The notes: generated from the sequence alone by a model not told the origin. Positions 43,591 to 53,049 are shown, numbered from the stretch's first letter. The stretch: 64,000 nt of DNA from Roseovarius sp. (GCA_029212365.1 JARGOC010000013.1:1-64000); one strand, 5' to 3'. Translations and numbers: made by a program.

Positions 43591-44103
43591 ATGTCATACA
43601 GTCTTACAGTTTCTGAAAGCACGACCTTCACGGTCACTCATGCCCGCCATATGGCGGCCAAGATTGCGACCGATCTGAAGCGAGTTCAGCGCCTTTATGG
43701 ATCACCAAGTGATCACAAGATTGCTCAGTATGAAACAGAAGCGATTGCGTTGATGAAAGCCGGATATCTGAATTATGTCTGGTACGGGTTTAAGCGCAAC
43801 GATCTCTGGATCGAACCGACTCTTAAGTACACCGCTCAAGACCTCTACAGTGGGTCCGTAGATGACGACCCGGGGAAAATCCGCCCAGGGGCCGATGTTG
43901 CCGGAGCTGCCTTCTACACATATCTGACCTACAGTGCCAAATGGCATGCATTGAGTACTGCTGAACAAGACGCCTTTGAAGCTGGACTCCCATATGTCCG
44001 GTCCGGTGCCGCTGAACCGACTGTGAGTGGGTATCTTTCGACTGACAAGACATATTCTTCGGGTGGCCGTGCCCTCGAACGCGCAACAGTACGGAGTTTC
44101 TGA
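43591..44103 (+). CDS. cap7: Bacterial HORMA-domain protein (Cap7-like)
   Basis: The 170-residue protein fits the bacterial HORMA type 1 pattern: an N-terminal strand with FTVTHARHMAAKIATDLKRV, then YETEAIALMKAGYLNYVWYG, IRPGADVAGAAFYTYLTYS and the end EPTVSGYLSTDKTYSSGGRA. HORMA proteins close around a peptide, activate the CD-NTase and are opened by a TRIP13-like ATPase. It lies between the CD-NTase and AAA ATPase genes, the order of type III CBASS. TGATG overlap with the next gene. Confidence 0.82.
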   Translation: MSYSLTVSESTTFTVTHARHMAAKIATDLKRVQRLYGSPSDHKIAQYETEAIALMKAGYLNYVWYGFKRNDLWIEPTLKYTAQDLYSGSVDDDPGKIRPGADVAGAAFYTYLTYSAKWHALSTAEQDAFEAGLPYVRSGAAEPTVSGYLSTDKTYSSGGRALERATVRSF

Positions 44104-45044
44104 TGGAGATGAAGCCGACCCTTGGTGAACTGTTTGACAGACGACTCGTATATCCAGACTTCGAACCACAGGAGCGGCTCGCCCGCCTTGTAGGCTTGGA
44201 TCAGCAAAAGGACCGACTGGCAAAAGTGCTTGCGCTTTTAGTCAATCCCGCAGGTCTGGCCGAATGGGCAAACCGTCATCATCCGGGTGCTGAGGCACTG
44301 TTGGACACCGTGCTGCGCAGGCCGCCACTAGTTGTTCTGGCCGGTGATGTCGGTTCCGGAAAAACTGAACTTGCTGAAACCATCGGTGACGCGGTCGCCC
44401 GCCAAGAGAAGATTGACATCACTCTGATGCCACTCAGCCTATCGACGCGGGGGCAGGGACGTGTCGGTGAAATGACGCAGCTGATTTCTTCAGCCTTTGA
44501 ATACACTCTGCAAGAGGCCGAGAAATTGACCACTGGCAGTGGAAAAAGCCGGGGTGCTGTCATACTGCTTGTTGATGAAGCAGATGCCTTGGCGCAGTCG
44601 CGCGAAGCAAGCCAGATGCACCACGAAGATCGCGCGGGCGTGAACGCATTCATCCGCGGCGTTGATCAAATCGCGAATGCGAAGGTTCCTGCCGCTATTA
44701 TCATGTGCACAAACCGATTGAATTCTCTCGATCCGGCCGTCAGAAGACGCGCAGCCGACGTTCTGGAATTTTCGCGACCTGACGATGCTCAGCGCCAATT
44801 CGTTCTTTCGACACGTCTTGAGCCGCTTGGTCTAACGCCACAGCATTTACAGGCACTGGTGTCGGCGACAGGTCCCGCCGAAGGCAGATCGCATGGGTTT
44901 ACCTTTTCCGACCTAACACAGCGGCTCATCCCTGCGCTCGTGCTTGATGCTTATCCGTCTCAACCTGTTGACGGTGCGCGCGCGGTCCAAATCGCGCGTG
45001 GAATGAGGCCGACACCACCCTTCCAAGATGCTGCTGCAGTTTGA
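44103..45044 (+). CDS. cap6: TRIP13/Pch2-like AAA ATPase (Cap6-like)
   Basis: This 313-residue AAA ATPase has Walker A GDVGSGKT (81-88), Walker B ILLVDEAD (154-161), sensor Asn204 in CTNRLNSLD and Arg214-216 at the expected arginine-finger site. The LSLSTRGQGRVGEMTQLI and EDRAGVNAFIRGVDQI segments resemble the pore loop and following helices of TRIP13. It should disassemble the HORMA-CD-NTase complex and keep CBASS off without infection. It has no separate N-terminal adaptor domain. Confidence 0.85.
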   Translation: MEMKPTLGELFDRRLVYPDFEPQERLARLVGLDQQKDRLAKVLALLVNPAGLAEWANRHHPGAEALLDTVLRRPPLVVLAGDVGSGKTELAETIGDAVARQEKIDITLMPLSLSTRGQGRVGEMTQLISSAFEYTLQEAEKLTTGSGKSRGAVILLVDEADALAQSREASQMHHEDRAGVNAFIRGVDQIANAKVPAAIIMCTNRLNSLDPAVRRRAADVLEFSRPDDAQRQFVLSTRLEPLGLTPQHLQALVSATGPAEGRSHGFTFSDLTQRLIPALVLDAYPSQPVDGARAVQIARGMRPTPPFQDAAAV

Positions 45045-45053
45045 GCTGAACCG

Positions 45054-46583
45054 ATGACGCAGGCTGTGACCGGCAGACGCGCTGGAGAGCCCTACCAAGC
45101 GCGTCAGTTTTGGCTCCGTGCCGCCCGGCTGCTTGACCCAGGAAGTCCGATCATACGTGTCGGCTTCGAAAGCGGGCCAAAGAGCTTTGACGATGTCTGG
45201 ACGGAGTATGCTGCCGGTCGCGAACCAAAGGACGCCTCGGGTCAGCCGCTGAAACGCGAGCATATGCAATGCAAGTGGCATGTTTCCCCGGGAACTTACG
45301 GCTACTCTGATCTGGTGAATCCGGAGTTCATCAATGCCAACGCTCGCTCTCTGCTTCAGCGTGCGCGTGATGCGCAGCAGCAAAATGCCCCAGACGGGAC
45401 CGGTGCTCAATTCAAGCTGGTTACGAATTGGCAACTAGACCGTGCCGATGCGCTCAATCCCGTGATTAGTCAGCGGTCAGGTTCAATTCGCCTTGATCGT
45501 CTCTTTGGAACCAAGACGGACAACAGTGCTGTAGGTAGAATTCGAAAGGCGTGGCGAGAGCATCTGGATATTGATGAAGATGAGTTGCGGCTTCTCGCCA
45601 ATACGATGGCATTTGGACATACGTCGGAAACCCTGGTCGAATTGCGCGACAGGCTGGACATACATTTTGCTGTAGTTGGGTTGCGCCGAGTTCCGCCGCA
45701 TGAAAGCGCGTTCCTCTATGATGATCTGATCTTTCAGTGGATGGGCCAAGGTCGGGTGGAGTTTGAGCGCGAAGGGTTCAAGGCGCTGTGCTCGGGTGAG
45801 GGCCTCTTCGGTGATGTGCTAGAGCATCCCAAGGTATATGGGGTGAAATCATTCGAGCACGCCTTTGACCGGCTCGAGGATCGATGTGATGAGGTTCTGA
45901 ATTTTGTTCCCGTTTTCGATGAGAGATTCATCCGTGATGATGCGGATTGGTCAGCGACCCTTTATCCGGAGCTCTCAGAATTTCTTCGGTCCGCTGCAAG
46001 TGATCAACTAAGATTGCGACTGGCTCTGGATGCTCATTCCACCCTGTCCTTCGCGGCCGGTAGCGTGCTCAATATTAAGTCCGGTCGAAACGTTGAGTTG
46101 GAACAGAGAACGATCGCGCGAGACGTCTGGGCCGCCGATGACGTTCCGGCCGATCCGGATTGGCCGGCGCTTGATCAGACTCTGATCGACTTGAACACCG
46201 ATGCACCCGATATCGCTGTGGCCGTCGGCATCACACACGACATTGCCAACGATGTTCGTCGATATGTTGAAGACGAACTCCCCTCTGTTGGCCGGCTGTT
46301 GGTGCTTCGCCCCTCGACGGGATCGAGTTCACTGGCCGTCATCGCAGGGCGCCACGCATTTGACCTCGCTCAATCGGCCAAGGAGATGATACGATCCGCC
46401 ATTGGCGGACATTCACCTGAAATACTGACGCACTTGTTTGTTGCCGCGCCCAATGCGTTGACTTTTTTCCTTGGTCAGCAAGCGCCTGTGCTGGGACGTG
46501 TACGCCTGTACGAGTTCGATTTCGAAGGTGGACGTGATCGCAGCTACCGTCCATCGCTGACGCTTCCCGTTTCGGCGCGATAG
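45054..46583 (+). CDS. cap4: Cap4-like CBASS effector: nuclease-like N-domain plus SAVED sensor
   Basis: The 509-residue protein has an N-terminal domain with a restriction-like signature, FDDVWTEYAA (45-54) then QCKWHV (72-77), fitting the D and QxK residues of DUF4297-type Cap4 nucleases. The C-terminal 200 residues look like SAVED: DIAVAVGITHDIANDVRRYV, GRLLVLRPSTG and HLFVAAPNALTFFLGQQA followed by LYEFDFEG. SAVED binds the cyclic nucleotide and turns on DNA cleavage. A middle region (about 150-340) is less assignable. Last gene of the operon, 9 bases after cap6. Confidence 0.8.
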   Translation: MTQAVTGRRAGEPYQARQFWLRAARLLDPGSPIIRVGFESGPKSFDDVWTEYAAGREPKDASGQPLKREHMQCKWHVSPGTYGYSDLVNPEFINANARSLLQRARDAQQQNAPDGTGAQFKLVTNWQLDRADALNPVISQRSGSIRLDRLFGTKTDNSAVGRIRKAWREHLDIDEDELRLLANTMAFGHTSETLVELRDRLDIHFAVVGLRRVPPHESAFLYDDLIFQWMGQGRVEFEREGFKALCSGEGLFGDVLEHPKVYGVKSFEHAFDRLEDRCDEVLNFVPVFDERFIRDDADWSATLYPELSEFLRSAASDQLRLRLALDAHSTLSFAAGSVLNIKSGRNVELEQRTIARDVWAADDVPADPDWPALDQTLIDLNTDAPDIAVAVGITHDIANDVRRYVEDELPSVGRLLVLRPSTGSSSLAVIAGRHAFDLAQSAKEMIRSAIGGHSPEILTHLFVAAPNALTFFLGQQAPVLGRVRLYEFDFEGGRDRSYRPSLTLPVSAR

Positions 46584-46602
46584 CAGCTTCCTTTCACCGG
46601 TG

Positions 46603-46633
46603 ATGTCCGAAATATGTAACAAACTTCGGACAT
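46603..46633. terminator. Inverted repeat between convergent CBASS and Hachiman operons
   Basis: ATGTCCGAA (46603-46611) and TTCGGACAT (46625-46633) form a perfect 9-bp stem with a 13-base loop in the 85-base gap between the two convergent operons. There is no T-run, so termination is likely but not certain; it could act in both directions. Confidence 0.45.
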
Positions 46634-46668
46634 GTACGAAAACGATACTCAGCAATGCTTGTCTGAGC

Positions 46669-49600
46669 TTATTCGCTGGATAGGTCCGCGGGCCCCAGGT
46701 AGACGATGTCGATGCGATTTTGCTCATGAGCGACTTGGGCACGCAACAAGCCGGCCCTTCCGGGATTAAATGCAGCTTGCGCCGTTCCGAGTAGAGTTCC
46801 ATCTGGCGCCAGGAGTTGTGACTGACCACCCTGGTGATGTATCTGAACTGGCATGCCTGTTGGTGGCGCAGGGCCGTGCCACGCCACGTTTGCCCAATAA
46901 TTACGTTTGGTCCAAACGACATTGTCACCCGGAGCAAGGCTTTGTGTGAAATCGGCCCACATTGCCTTGGTTTCCGGGGTGGGCCAGTCCGGCTGAGCGC
47001 TCCACGCCGTTACGGCCTCGGACTGCAGCCACTGGCGGAGCTCAACGCCCGTTTGAAAGGAAGCGCCTGTATCGGTCACAGCTTTGATTGCGGCCAACCT
47101 GGAATTGAATCCCGCCTGAATGAGGATCGCTGCCGAGCGGTTCACTGAACCAGTTTCGACAGCGGCAATCGCGTATCCAAGCTCAAAATCATCAAGCGTC
47201 AGTCCGAGGTCACCAACCGTGTCACCGTTCGCTGAAGCGCGAACGCGAATTGCTTCCATCGCCCACGAAAGTCGATAGACAAGACCTCCTTCGACGAACT
47301 GCAGTGTTTCGGATTCCTGACCGGCAGCAATGTCTGCAAGAGGTTCGCCGAGCAACCAGGCACGCAAGATATCTCGCCAGTTGTCAGGCAACTGATCCGG
47401 CACAAATGGAAAGATTGCGAACACCATCTCGGCCAGGGCGGTGATCGCTGCGATCGCTTCCTCCGCCTCGCCATTGAGCAGCGCACCATTGGCTTGCACG
47501 AGCAGGGAATTTGCATCCGCTGCGACCGCATCAAGGGCGTGACCTGTTGAAAGACCGACGCCGGCGAGAAAGTATCCCCGGCGACTGGCCGCTGTCGATT
47601 GGTTCCAGATCAATTGACTACGCGAGAGCAAGCCCGCCTTGAGCGCGCTCTGGACATTGTCGTCCTGTCGCAAAAGACGACGATGCCAGAGCGATGACTG
47701 GAGTATTGTGTCAAGAGCGGTCTCGATCTCTGCATCCGGAACATCATTTTCACCTATTAGGCTCAGGATCGCTGTATCGAGGCTTGAGACATGACGCTCC
47801 CATTCAGCGAGGGCACGATCGCGGTCCTCTGGCTTTTCGTCCGGAATTTCTGGAAACGTCCAAACCTCAGCATTGTTGATGACATACTCAACGAGCTGGT
47901 CAACGTCGCCACCGATGCGTTGATGCATTCGCGACAACAAAGTCCAAACCAATAGAGCAAGCCCGCTTTCCATGTTGCGAGCACCGAGATCGCTGATCAG
48001 GGATTCCCAATCCCGTCTTTTCTTTGCAATTCCGTCGAACATGGGAAAGAGCACAATGCCTTCCACATCGACGTAAGCGCGACCAGCTCGTCCAATGACA
48101 TTCTTGAACTCGGAAACGTCGATCCGTTCCCGGTTACGGTGCAAGGAGTGCATGACAACGGCTGTGGCCGACAAATTGAGGCCCTGCGCTAGGGTTGGCG
48201 AAGAGATCGTCACTGTAAGAATGCCGTCGCGCAACAGCCGTTCAATTTCCTTGCGGTACGCGGTTGGCAGCGCACCATGGTGGAGAGCGACACCAAGACG
48301 AAGACACTTCAGGATCGCACTGTTGGGCCCCAACCATTCCTCTCCAAGAGCGATCGCGGTGCTCAATGCATCTAAATCTACCTCTAAGAGTGACCGAAGT
48401 GCACCGCGCTCATGAAGGTCGACAATGACCTCGGCAAATGGTTCGACGCTCCGTCGAACGGGGCAGAAGATCAGCACTGTTTGTCCATCCTCGACCAGCC
48501 GCCATGCCGTCGCCAAACAGAGTTCGCGTTGATTATCGGGAAAGAGCCTTGTTCGTTGGCGCTTTGGAGGAATCCACGTGGGAGGGGCCACGCCAACGAT
48601 GAACCGCTGGACCCAGGGTCTCTCATCTCCGACGCGCAGATTCAGCCGCGCCGTTGGCGCCGTCCAAACCACTTCGCCGAACCGGAGCCTGGTCGGCCGC
48701 CAATCATGCTTGATTACATCGCCAGGCTGATCACGGCGTAACCACTGCGAGAAATCATCCAGTTGTTCGCCATCAGGCAAAATAGCGGAAAGACAGACAA
48801 TCCTTCTTTGCTGAGCGTCCGGACGGCGAAGGAGCCGCTGTATTTGGACCTCATACCGGACCTCGCGCTCATTGATCCCGATCATGTGCCCTTCATCGAA
48901 GATCAACAGGCCCACATCATCGAGTAGGGACGGATCATTGCGGAGAGCGAAGTCGAGCTTCTCCGGTGTGGCCACCACAATGTCGCGTTCACGGATTGCA
49001 TCTTCATCGAAACCACTGACGCCGATGCTGCCGTAGAGCGCTGAGATGGTTTTTCCGAGTGGACCGAAGGTCTTCTGCAGAGTGGTTTCTGTTTGTGCTG
49101 ACAACGCACGAAGTGGTGTGACAAAGACCACTCGGCGCCCGCCGGCAAGACAACGTAATATGCAAAGTTCGGCGATTCGCGTCTTGCCGGCACTTGTCGG
49201 TAGCGACACCACAAGATCGTCGGATTGATCGACGGCTCGTGTCGCAGCTTCAATCTGTGATGGCCAAAGATCTACTTCGGCTTTTGAGCGCTGTTGAAGC
49301 GAGGCGATGAACAACTCCCTCAGCCCCGACCAGTCTAACGCTTCGCCACCTGCTGGTTGGATGGGCACTCTCTCATGAAAGGTGTTTGACCAAAGATCTG
49401 ACAGCAGATGAATCGCGATACGATGAGACCACCACTGCGGCAACAAGTTCATCTCACCACATATCGAGAGACTGCCTTGGAGTTGTTCAAGCGCTTGGTC
49501 CAGGAGGGGTCTTTCGCCCCGCTCTATTGCAAGCACAAACAATGACAGGGCAGCGAAAAAAGCATCTATCAATGCTGTGTCGAGCGCCTCGAAAAGGAAA

Positions 49601-50193
49601 TCATCGCCACCGTCAATGAGATCGCCAGCGGCTTCTTTCTGGTCAAGTTTTGCCTGAAGAACAGCGGCAATGTTGGCGTCACTGCCAGTTCCCGCTGCCC
49701 GATACTCGAACACACTGGAGCGAAACGCGGAGAAATTGCGCCGCATGAGCAGCGTGAGCGCACGCTCAATCGGCGAAAAGTTCTGATCGCCTTCAACGAC
49801 GGTCAGCAGGGAATACGCGCGCGCCGAAAGATGGGCGAGGTGGTAACTCGCCGCCGCCATTACGAAATGGAAATTGCGATCACCCTGTTCAGGATCACCC
49901 TTGGCAATCACTGCCTCTAGTGCCGTTGCGGCCTGCTCAAAAGCAACTCGGGCTTGAGCCGCGTCTCCTTCAAGATCACGAAGGCGCAATCCGAGTCCAA
50001 GCAAGGCGTAGCCGTAGGAATGAAGATCATAACTGAGACGATCATCGAAGTTGGGCGAGTCTGGCGGCAAAACCCCATCGCGCCAAATGATTGCCCGCGC
50101 TTGCCCACGCGCGATTAGGCTCCCCCGAAACCCTGCGGTCGTCGCTTCACCAATATCTGCAATAATTGCTTCAGGCGTCGTTGGCATTGGCAA
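46669..50193 (-). CDS. hamB: Hachiman HamB helicase
   Basis: The 1174-residue protein has about 300 helical residues at the N-terminus, then an SF2 (Ski2-like) helicase: LVVSLPTSAGKTRIAELCIL (Walker A), VFVTPLRALSAQTETTL, FDEGHMIGI (motif II, DEGH), CLSAILPDGEQLDDFSQWLR, ISSPTLAQGLNLSATAVVMH and NVIGRAGRAYVD (motif VI). A helical C-terminal part of 450 residues follows. In Hachiman, HamB surveys DNA and releases the HamA nuclease. It overlaps hamA by 23 bases. All helicase motifs appear intact. Confidence 0.88.
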   Translation of the reverse strand: MPMPTTPEAIIADIGEATTAGFRGSLIARGQARAIIWRDGVLPPDSPNFDDRLSYDLHSYGYALLGLGLRLRDLEGDAAQARVAFEQAATALEAVIAKGDPEQGDRNFHFVMAAASYHLAHLSARAYSLLTVVEGDQNFSPIERALTLLMRRNFSAFRSSVFEYRAAGTGSDANIAAVLQAKLDQKEAAGDLIDGGDDFLFEALDTALIDAFFAALSLFVLAIERGERPLLDQALEQLQGSLSICGEMNLLPQWWSHRIAIHLLSDLWSNTFHERVPIQPAGGEALDWSGLRELFIASLQQRSKAEVDLWPSQIEAATRAVDQSDDLVVSLPTSAGKTRIAELCILRCLAGGRRVVFVTPLRALSAQTETTLQKTFGPLGKTISALYGSIGVSGFDEDAIRERDIVVATPEKLDFALRNDPSLLDDVGLLIFDEGHMIGINEREVRYEVQIQRLLRRPDAQQRRIVCLSAILPDGEQLDDFSQWLRRDQPGDVIKHDWRPTRLRFGEVVWTAPTARLNLRVGDERPWVQRFIVGVAPPTWIPPKRQRTRLFPDNQRELCLATAWRLVEDGQTVLIFCPVRRSVEPFAEVIVDLHERGALRSLLEVDLDALSTAIALGEEWLGPNSAILKCLRLGVALHHGALPTAYRKEIERLLRDGILTVTISSPTLAQGLNLSATAVVMHSLHRNRERIDVSEFKNVIGRAGRAYVDVEGIVLFPMFDGIAKKRRDWESLISDLGARNMESGLALLVWTLLSRMHQRIGGDVDQLVEYVINNAEVWTFPEIPDEKPEDRDRALAEWERHVSSLDTAILSLIGENDVPDAEIETALDTILQSSLWHRRLLRQDDNVQSALKAGLLSRSQLIWNQSTAASRRGYFLAGVGLSTGHALDAVAADANSLLVQANGALLNGEAEEAIAAITALAEMVFAIFPFVPDQLPDNWRDILRAWLLGEPLADIAAGQESETLQFVEGGLVYRLSWAMEAIRVRASANGDTVGDLGLTLDDFELGYAIAAVETGSVNRSAAILIQAGFNSRLAAIKAVTDTGASFQTGVELRQWLQSEAVTAWSAQPDWPTPETKAMWADFTQSLAPGDNVVWTKRNYWANVAWHGPAPPTGMPVQIHHQGGQSQLLAPDGTLLGTAQAAFNPGRAGLLRAQVAHEQNRIDIVYLGPADLSSE

Positions 50194-50947
50194 TCACCTG
50201 GTCATAAACGGCACCAATGAATGCGCCGTGGCCCGCCACATGCACTCCGACACCCCACTGGTTTACGTCTCCCGGATAGGCATTAATCGCCGCTGTCAGA
50301 AGCTCTTGCGGCGCATTGCCTGAAAACGTGAAAAGCAAATGCTGGACACTTGCCAATGGAATACCGTGCTTCAGCAACGCATCGTCGATCGCATCGGCCA
50401 GGGGAAGGTTGTTTAGCTCAAGTAGGCGAGCAGAGATGAATGCCAACGCGTGCGACGATGGTAACCCGCTGTCTTTGTCCAATCCAGCACGGGCTTCCGT
50501 CAAAACTTGAGCGGTCAGAGCCACTCTGCTCTTTGCCTCAGTCTTCAGAAAACTAAGGCGTTGGCTTTGAGGATCCTGGAAGACTCCAATTACGTCTTCA
50601 CCCCGCATCGCCATGTTGCGATGATCTTTCCAACGAAGGCGCTTGATCGGCGCATGGTAACCGCTATGGGCATCAATCCATTCTGTCGCGTAGATCTCTC
50701 CAAGGTCTCCAGAGCGGATTGCTTTGGTCGTTGGCAACTTGCCTTCGATGAGGGCTGCGGCGGCCGGCTTCCCAAGCCGTCTTAGCGCATGTGCGACATG
50801 TTCCTCTGATGCGTAGTGCCCCGGCACGATCGCGGCTGTTGCCTGCACGCCTGCATTTACATGCGCCTCTTGCCCGGACAGGACCCTCAGAAAGCTGTCT
50901 CCTACTGGGTGATCTACTGAGCCACACCACCCATCAAATAACGGCAT
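50171..50947 (-). CDS. hamA: Hachiman HamA (DUF1837) nuclease
   Basis: The 258-residue DUF1837 protein has a PD-(D/E)xK layout: Glu84 in LGEIYATEW, Asp118 in RGEDVIGVF and EAK (137-139) in LKTEAKSRVAL. HamA is the DNase of Hachiman and is held inactive by HamB. Together with hamB it makes a two-gene system. Only 8 bases separate it from the abiEii stop, and no promoter is evident in between, so it is probably read from the abiE promoter. Confidence 0.86.
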   Translation of the reverse strand: MPLFDGWCGSVDHPVGDSFLRVLSGQEAHVNAGVQATAAIVPGHYASEEHVAHALRRLGKPAAAALIEGKLPTTKAIRSGDLGEIYATEWIDAHSGYHAPIKRLRWKDHRNMAMRGEDVIGVFQDPQSQRLSFLKTEAKSRVALTAQVLTEARAGLDKDSGLPSSHALAFISARLLELNNLPLADAIDDALLKHGIPLASVQHLLFTFSGNAPQELLTAAINAYPGDVNQWGVGVHVAGHGAFIGAVYDQVIANANDA

Positions 50948-50955
50948 ATCTCAAA

Positions 50956-51873
50956 TCACTTTCTCCAGATGGCTGCGAGCTTGTCCGCAAATTCTGTGCG
51001 GCGGCGCGTGTCGACTTTATCAAGGTTTGACAGTTTCCAGCGAACCGCTGGCAGGTCAGCGGCTCTTCCCAGACCTGTTGACGCCCAGTCGGCGTCCCCG
51101 GTTTCAATACCGATCAGGAATTGACGATGCGCAGGTGGCATTTGGCCGACCACCAGATCGATCATCTCCTCTCGGGTCTCAATGAGGTCCTCGATTGTGA
51201 CCGACGCTACTGCCATTCCTGCAAAGTTTTCTGCGAAATCGTGCACGATGTCCTTACGCCGTGGCGACAGGGTTTCAACCGCAGGCCGATTGTGACTCAC
51301 GATGTAGACAAGGAAAGCTTGGCGAAGCGAGTCCGTGATGCCTTCATTTGCAAGAAGATAGCGAACGTCGAACAGATCGCGTGGGTGCTGTCGGTCGAGC
51401 GCGGCAACAAGCTTTCCTGCGTATAGATCATCAAAAGACGCGACCAGTGTCTCAGCAAAGCTGAACTGGTCCTCGACTTCCGCGGACACCGGCATGACCG
51501 TTGGCTCAAATACGCACCCGCGCGTCACCGGTGTGACCTCGATCTTGATCTGTGCGAGTGGTGATCGCACGACGAGCCGGTTCAGCGTTCCTTCCCGATC
51601 CAGTCGGCTCGGGAATATCTTGGTATCCGGCATTGATTGCGCGATAGACTCGCCAATACGCGTCAGCGCGCCTTCAATCTCTGCGAGAGCCTCATCGCGA
51701 GATTTGAGCGGCAAATAGGTCAAGTCGATGTCGACCGACAATCGGGGCAGGTTTCGAACGAACAGGTTGATCGCCGTGCCGCCCTTCAGTGCAAAGACTG
51801 GTTCTGCTGCCACGAACGGCAGTGTTCGCACGAGTAGGTCGACCTGTTGCCGATAGCGCTCATCAATTGGCAT
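50956..51873 (-). CDS. abiEii: AbiEii-family nucleotidyltransferase toxin
   Basis: ATG 51873 follows GGAGGCG and overlaps the abiEi stop, giving 305 residues. The nucleotidyltransferase signature is present: FALKGGTAINLFVRNLPRLS (GGTA 31-34) and VDIDLTYLPL (D48, D50). The later DDLYAGKLVAALDRQHPRDLFDVRYLL is the usual AbiEii motif. Type IV AbiE toxins are phage-abortive and bacteriostatic; some cytidylate tRNA. Usually abiEii follows abiEi as here. Confidence 0.88.
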   Translation of the reverse strand: MPIDERYRQQVDLLVRTLPFVAAEPVFALKGGTAINLFVRNLPRLSVDIDLTYLPLKSRDEALAEIEGALTRIGESIAQSMPDTKIFPSRLDREGTLNRLVVRSPLAQIKIEVTPVTRGCVFEPTVMPVSAEVEDQFSFAETLVASFDDLYAGKLVAALDRQHPRDLFDVRYLLANEGITDSLRQAFLVYIVSHNRPAVETLSPRRKDIVHDFAENFAGMAVASVTIEDLIETREEMIDLVVGQMPPAHRQFLIGIETGDADWASTGLGRAADLPAVRWKLSNLDKVDTRRRTEFADKLAAIWRK

Positions 51874-52714
51874 CCATCGCCTCCGGTACAGTGATTTGAT
51901 ATCTGGGGTCCAATCGCCCTGATGTTGCGATGACGCGCTTGCCGCTCCCAAGGTCAATTGCTGACACGTCAAGATGCTTCAGCCACGCATGTTGGTGCTG
52001 GTCAGCGAACCACAAAAATAGCCGCTTTACTTTGACGCTGTCGCACTGCTCCAGAAGCCCTTGCAACCGCCGAGGCCGCAGGTTCGCCAGCCCAGTGAAG
52101 ATATCTGCGGCATGCTGAAACGTTTGCCGGCCGGGGATTTCATCCAGGAACTCAAGGATCGCACGTTCAGGTGACGAGATCAGCATAGGCCACTCACGAT
52201 CTCCCCACCTGTATCGCGTCAGGCCACCCGCTATATGCGTCGGTCCGCCAGCGTCCGAGACCGGTGCTGTGAGCTCAGGAAGGTTGCCCACAGCCCGTTT
52301 GACGAAGGGTTCTTTGAAGAGCCTGTTGGCATTGCGTTGCTCAAACTGGATGAGCGGATTGAACGCATGCACCCATTTGGCAAGACGTGTCTCGGTATAG
52401 AGGAAGATGCGTTGCTCGCTCCCCAGATGGACGTAGTGTCCAAATCTCTGCAGCTCGAGCGCCGACAACCCGCCAACCGCAACCGGTTGCCGCATGAGCG
52501 ATTGCATCGATATGACCAGATGCTGCCATTTGGTCTCTGCGCCAGGCCGCTTATAGAGTCCCCGAGCTGGCTGTATCAGCCACCCGTTTGAAACGTACTT
52601 ACTACAAAGGGCGCTCGAGTAGCCTTTTTCCTTCAACCATGCCGCGGTCACCACCATGCCTTCTGGAAGCAGGTGTTGGAGTGAGTTTAGTTTTTGGCCG
52701 CGTTGCATACTCAT
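51863..52714 (-). CDS. abiEi: AbiEi-family antitoxin and autorepressor
   Basis: The 283-residue protein has an N-terminal winged helix (VVTAAWLKEKGYSSALCSKY, GWLIQPARGLYKRPG), then the AbiEi body with VGGLSALELQRFGHYVHLGS, WPMLISSPERAILEFLDEIP and GLLEQCDSVKVKRLFLWFAD. AbiEi neutralises the toxin indirectly and represses its own promoter by binding inverted repeats. Such repeats lie directly upstream (52715-52754). Confidence 0.87.
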   Translation of the reverse strand: MSMQRGQKLNSLQHLLPEGMVVTAAWLKEKGYSSALCSKYVSNGWLIQPARGLYKRPGAETKWQHLVISMQSLMRQPVAVGGLSALELQRFGHYVHLGSEQRIFLYTETRLAKWVHAFNPLIQFEQRNANRLFKEPFVKRAVGNLPELTAPVSDAGGPTHIAGGLTRYRWGDREWPMLISSPERAILEFLDEIPGRQTFQHAADIFTGLANLRPRRLQGLLEQCDSVKVKRLFLWFADQHQHAWLKHLDVSAIDLGSGKRVIATSGRLDPRYQITVPEAMDAN

Positions 52715-52754
52715 GGTTTGTATATATACCGTTTAACAAACCGCGCTTGGTTTG
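52715..52754 (-). promoter_or_regulatory. AbiEi operator and promoter region
   Basis: GGTTTGT (52715-52721) and ACAAACC (52736-52742) are perfect 7-bp arms around an AT-rich TATATATACCGTTTA, and a third half site GGTTTG lies at 52749-52754. They adjoin the abiEi start codon. Family knowledge says AbiEi binds inverted repeats in this position, so the repeats probably set expression of abiE and, by read-through, of hamAB. Confidence 0.65.
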
Positions 52755-52800
52755 CTATCAGCCTCGAAACGTAACCTGAAGTGTGCAAAAACTCAATATC

Positions 52801-52908
52801 TTAAACCAATCCGTCAAGCAAATAGCCAAACACACGCTCGAAGTACTGTGCTTGTGGATCTCGCAATATGAAGAAATCGGCCACCAAACTGGTAACAATA
52901 AGGTCGAG
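52801..52908 (-). pseudogene. Possible remnant of a TetR-like C-terminus
   Basis: A reverse frame ending at 52801 reads LDLIVTSLVADFFILRDPQA then QYFERVFGYLLDGLV and stops, like the last helices of TetR-family regulators. It has no start codon and the frame closes just upstream. It sits in a 335-base gap otherwise holding only the abiE operator, so it may be the leftover of a replaced gene. Confidence 0.3.
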
Positions 52909-53049
52909 CTATTGCTGCTAGCATTGTATTGAAGCAAATGTCTGGAACGAGCCCATACGTACCAACGCTGCGGACGCAGAATTGAGCTTTCAATCTGTTC
53001 GGTTTTCCAGTCCTATCGATGCTAGCAGTGTGCGAACTGGGAGTGACAA

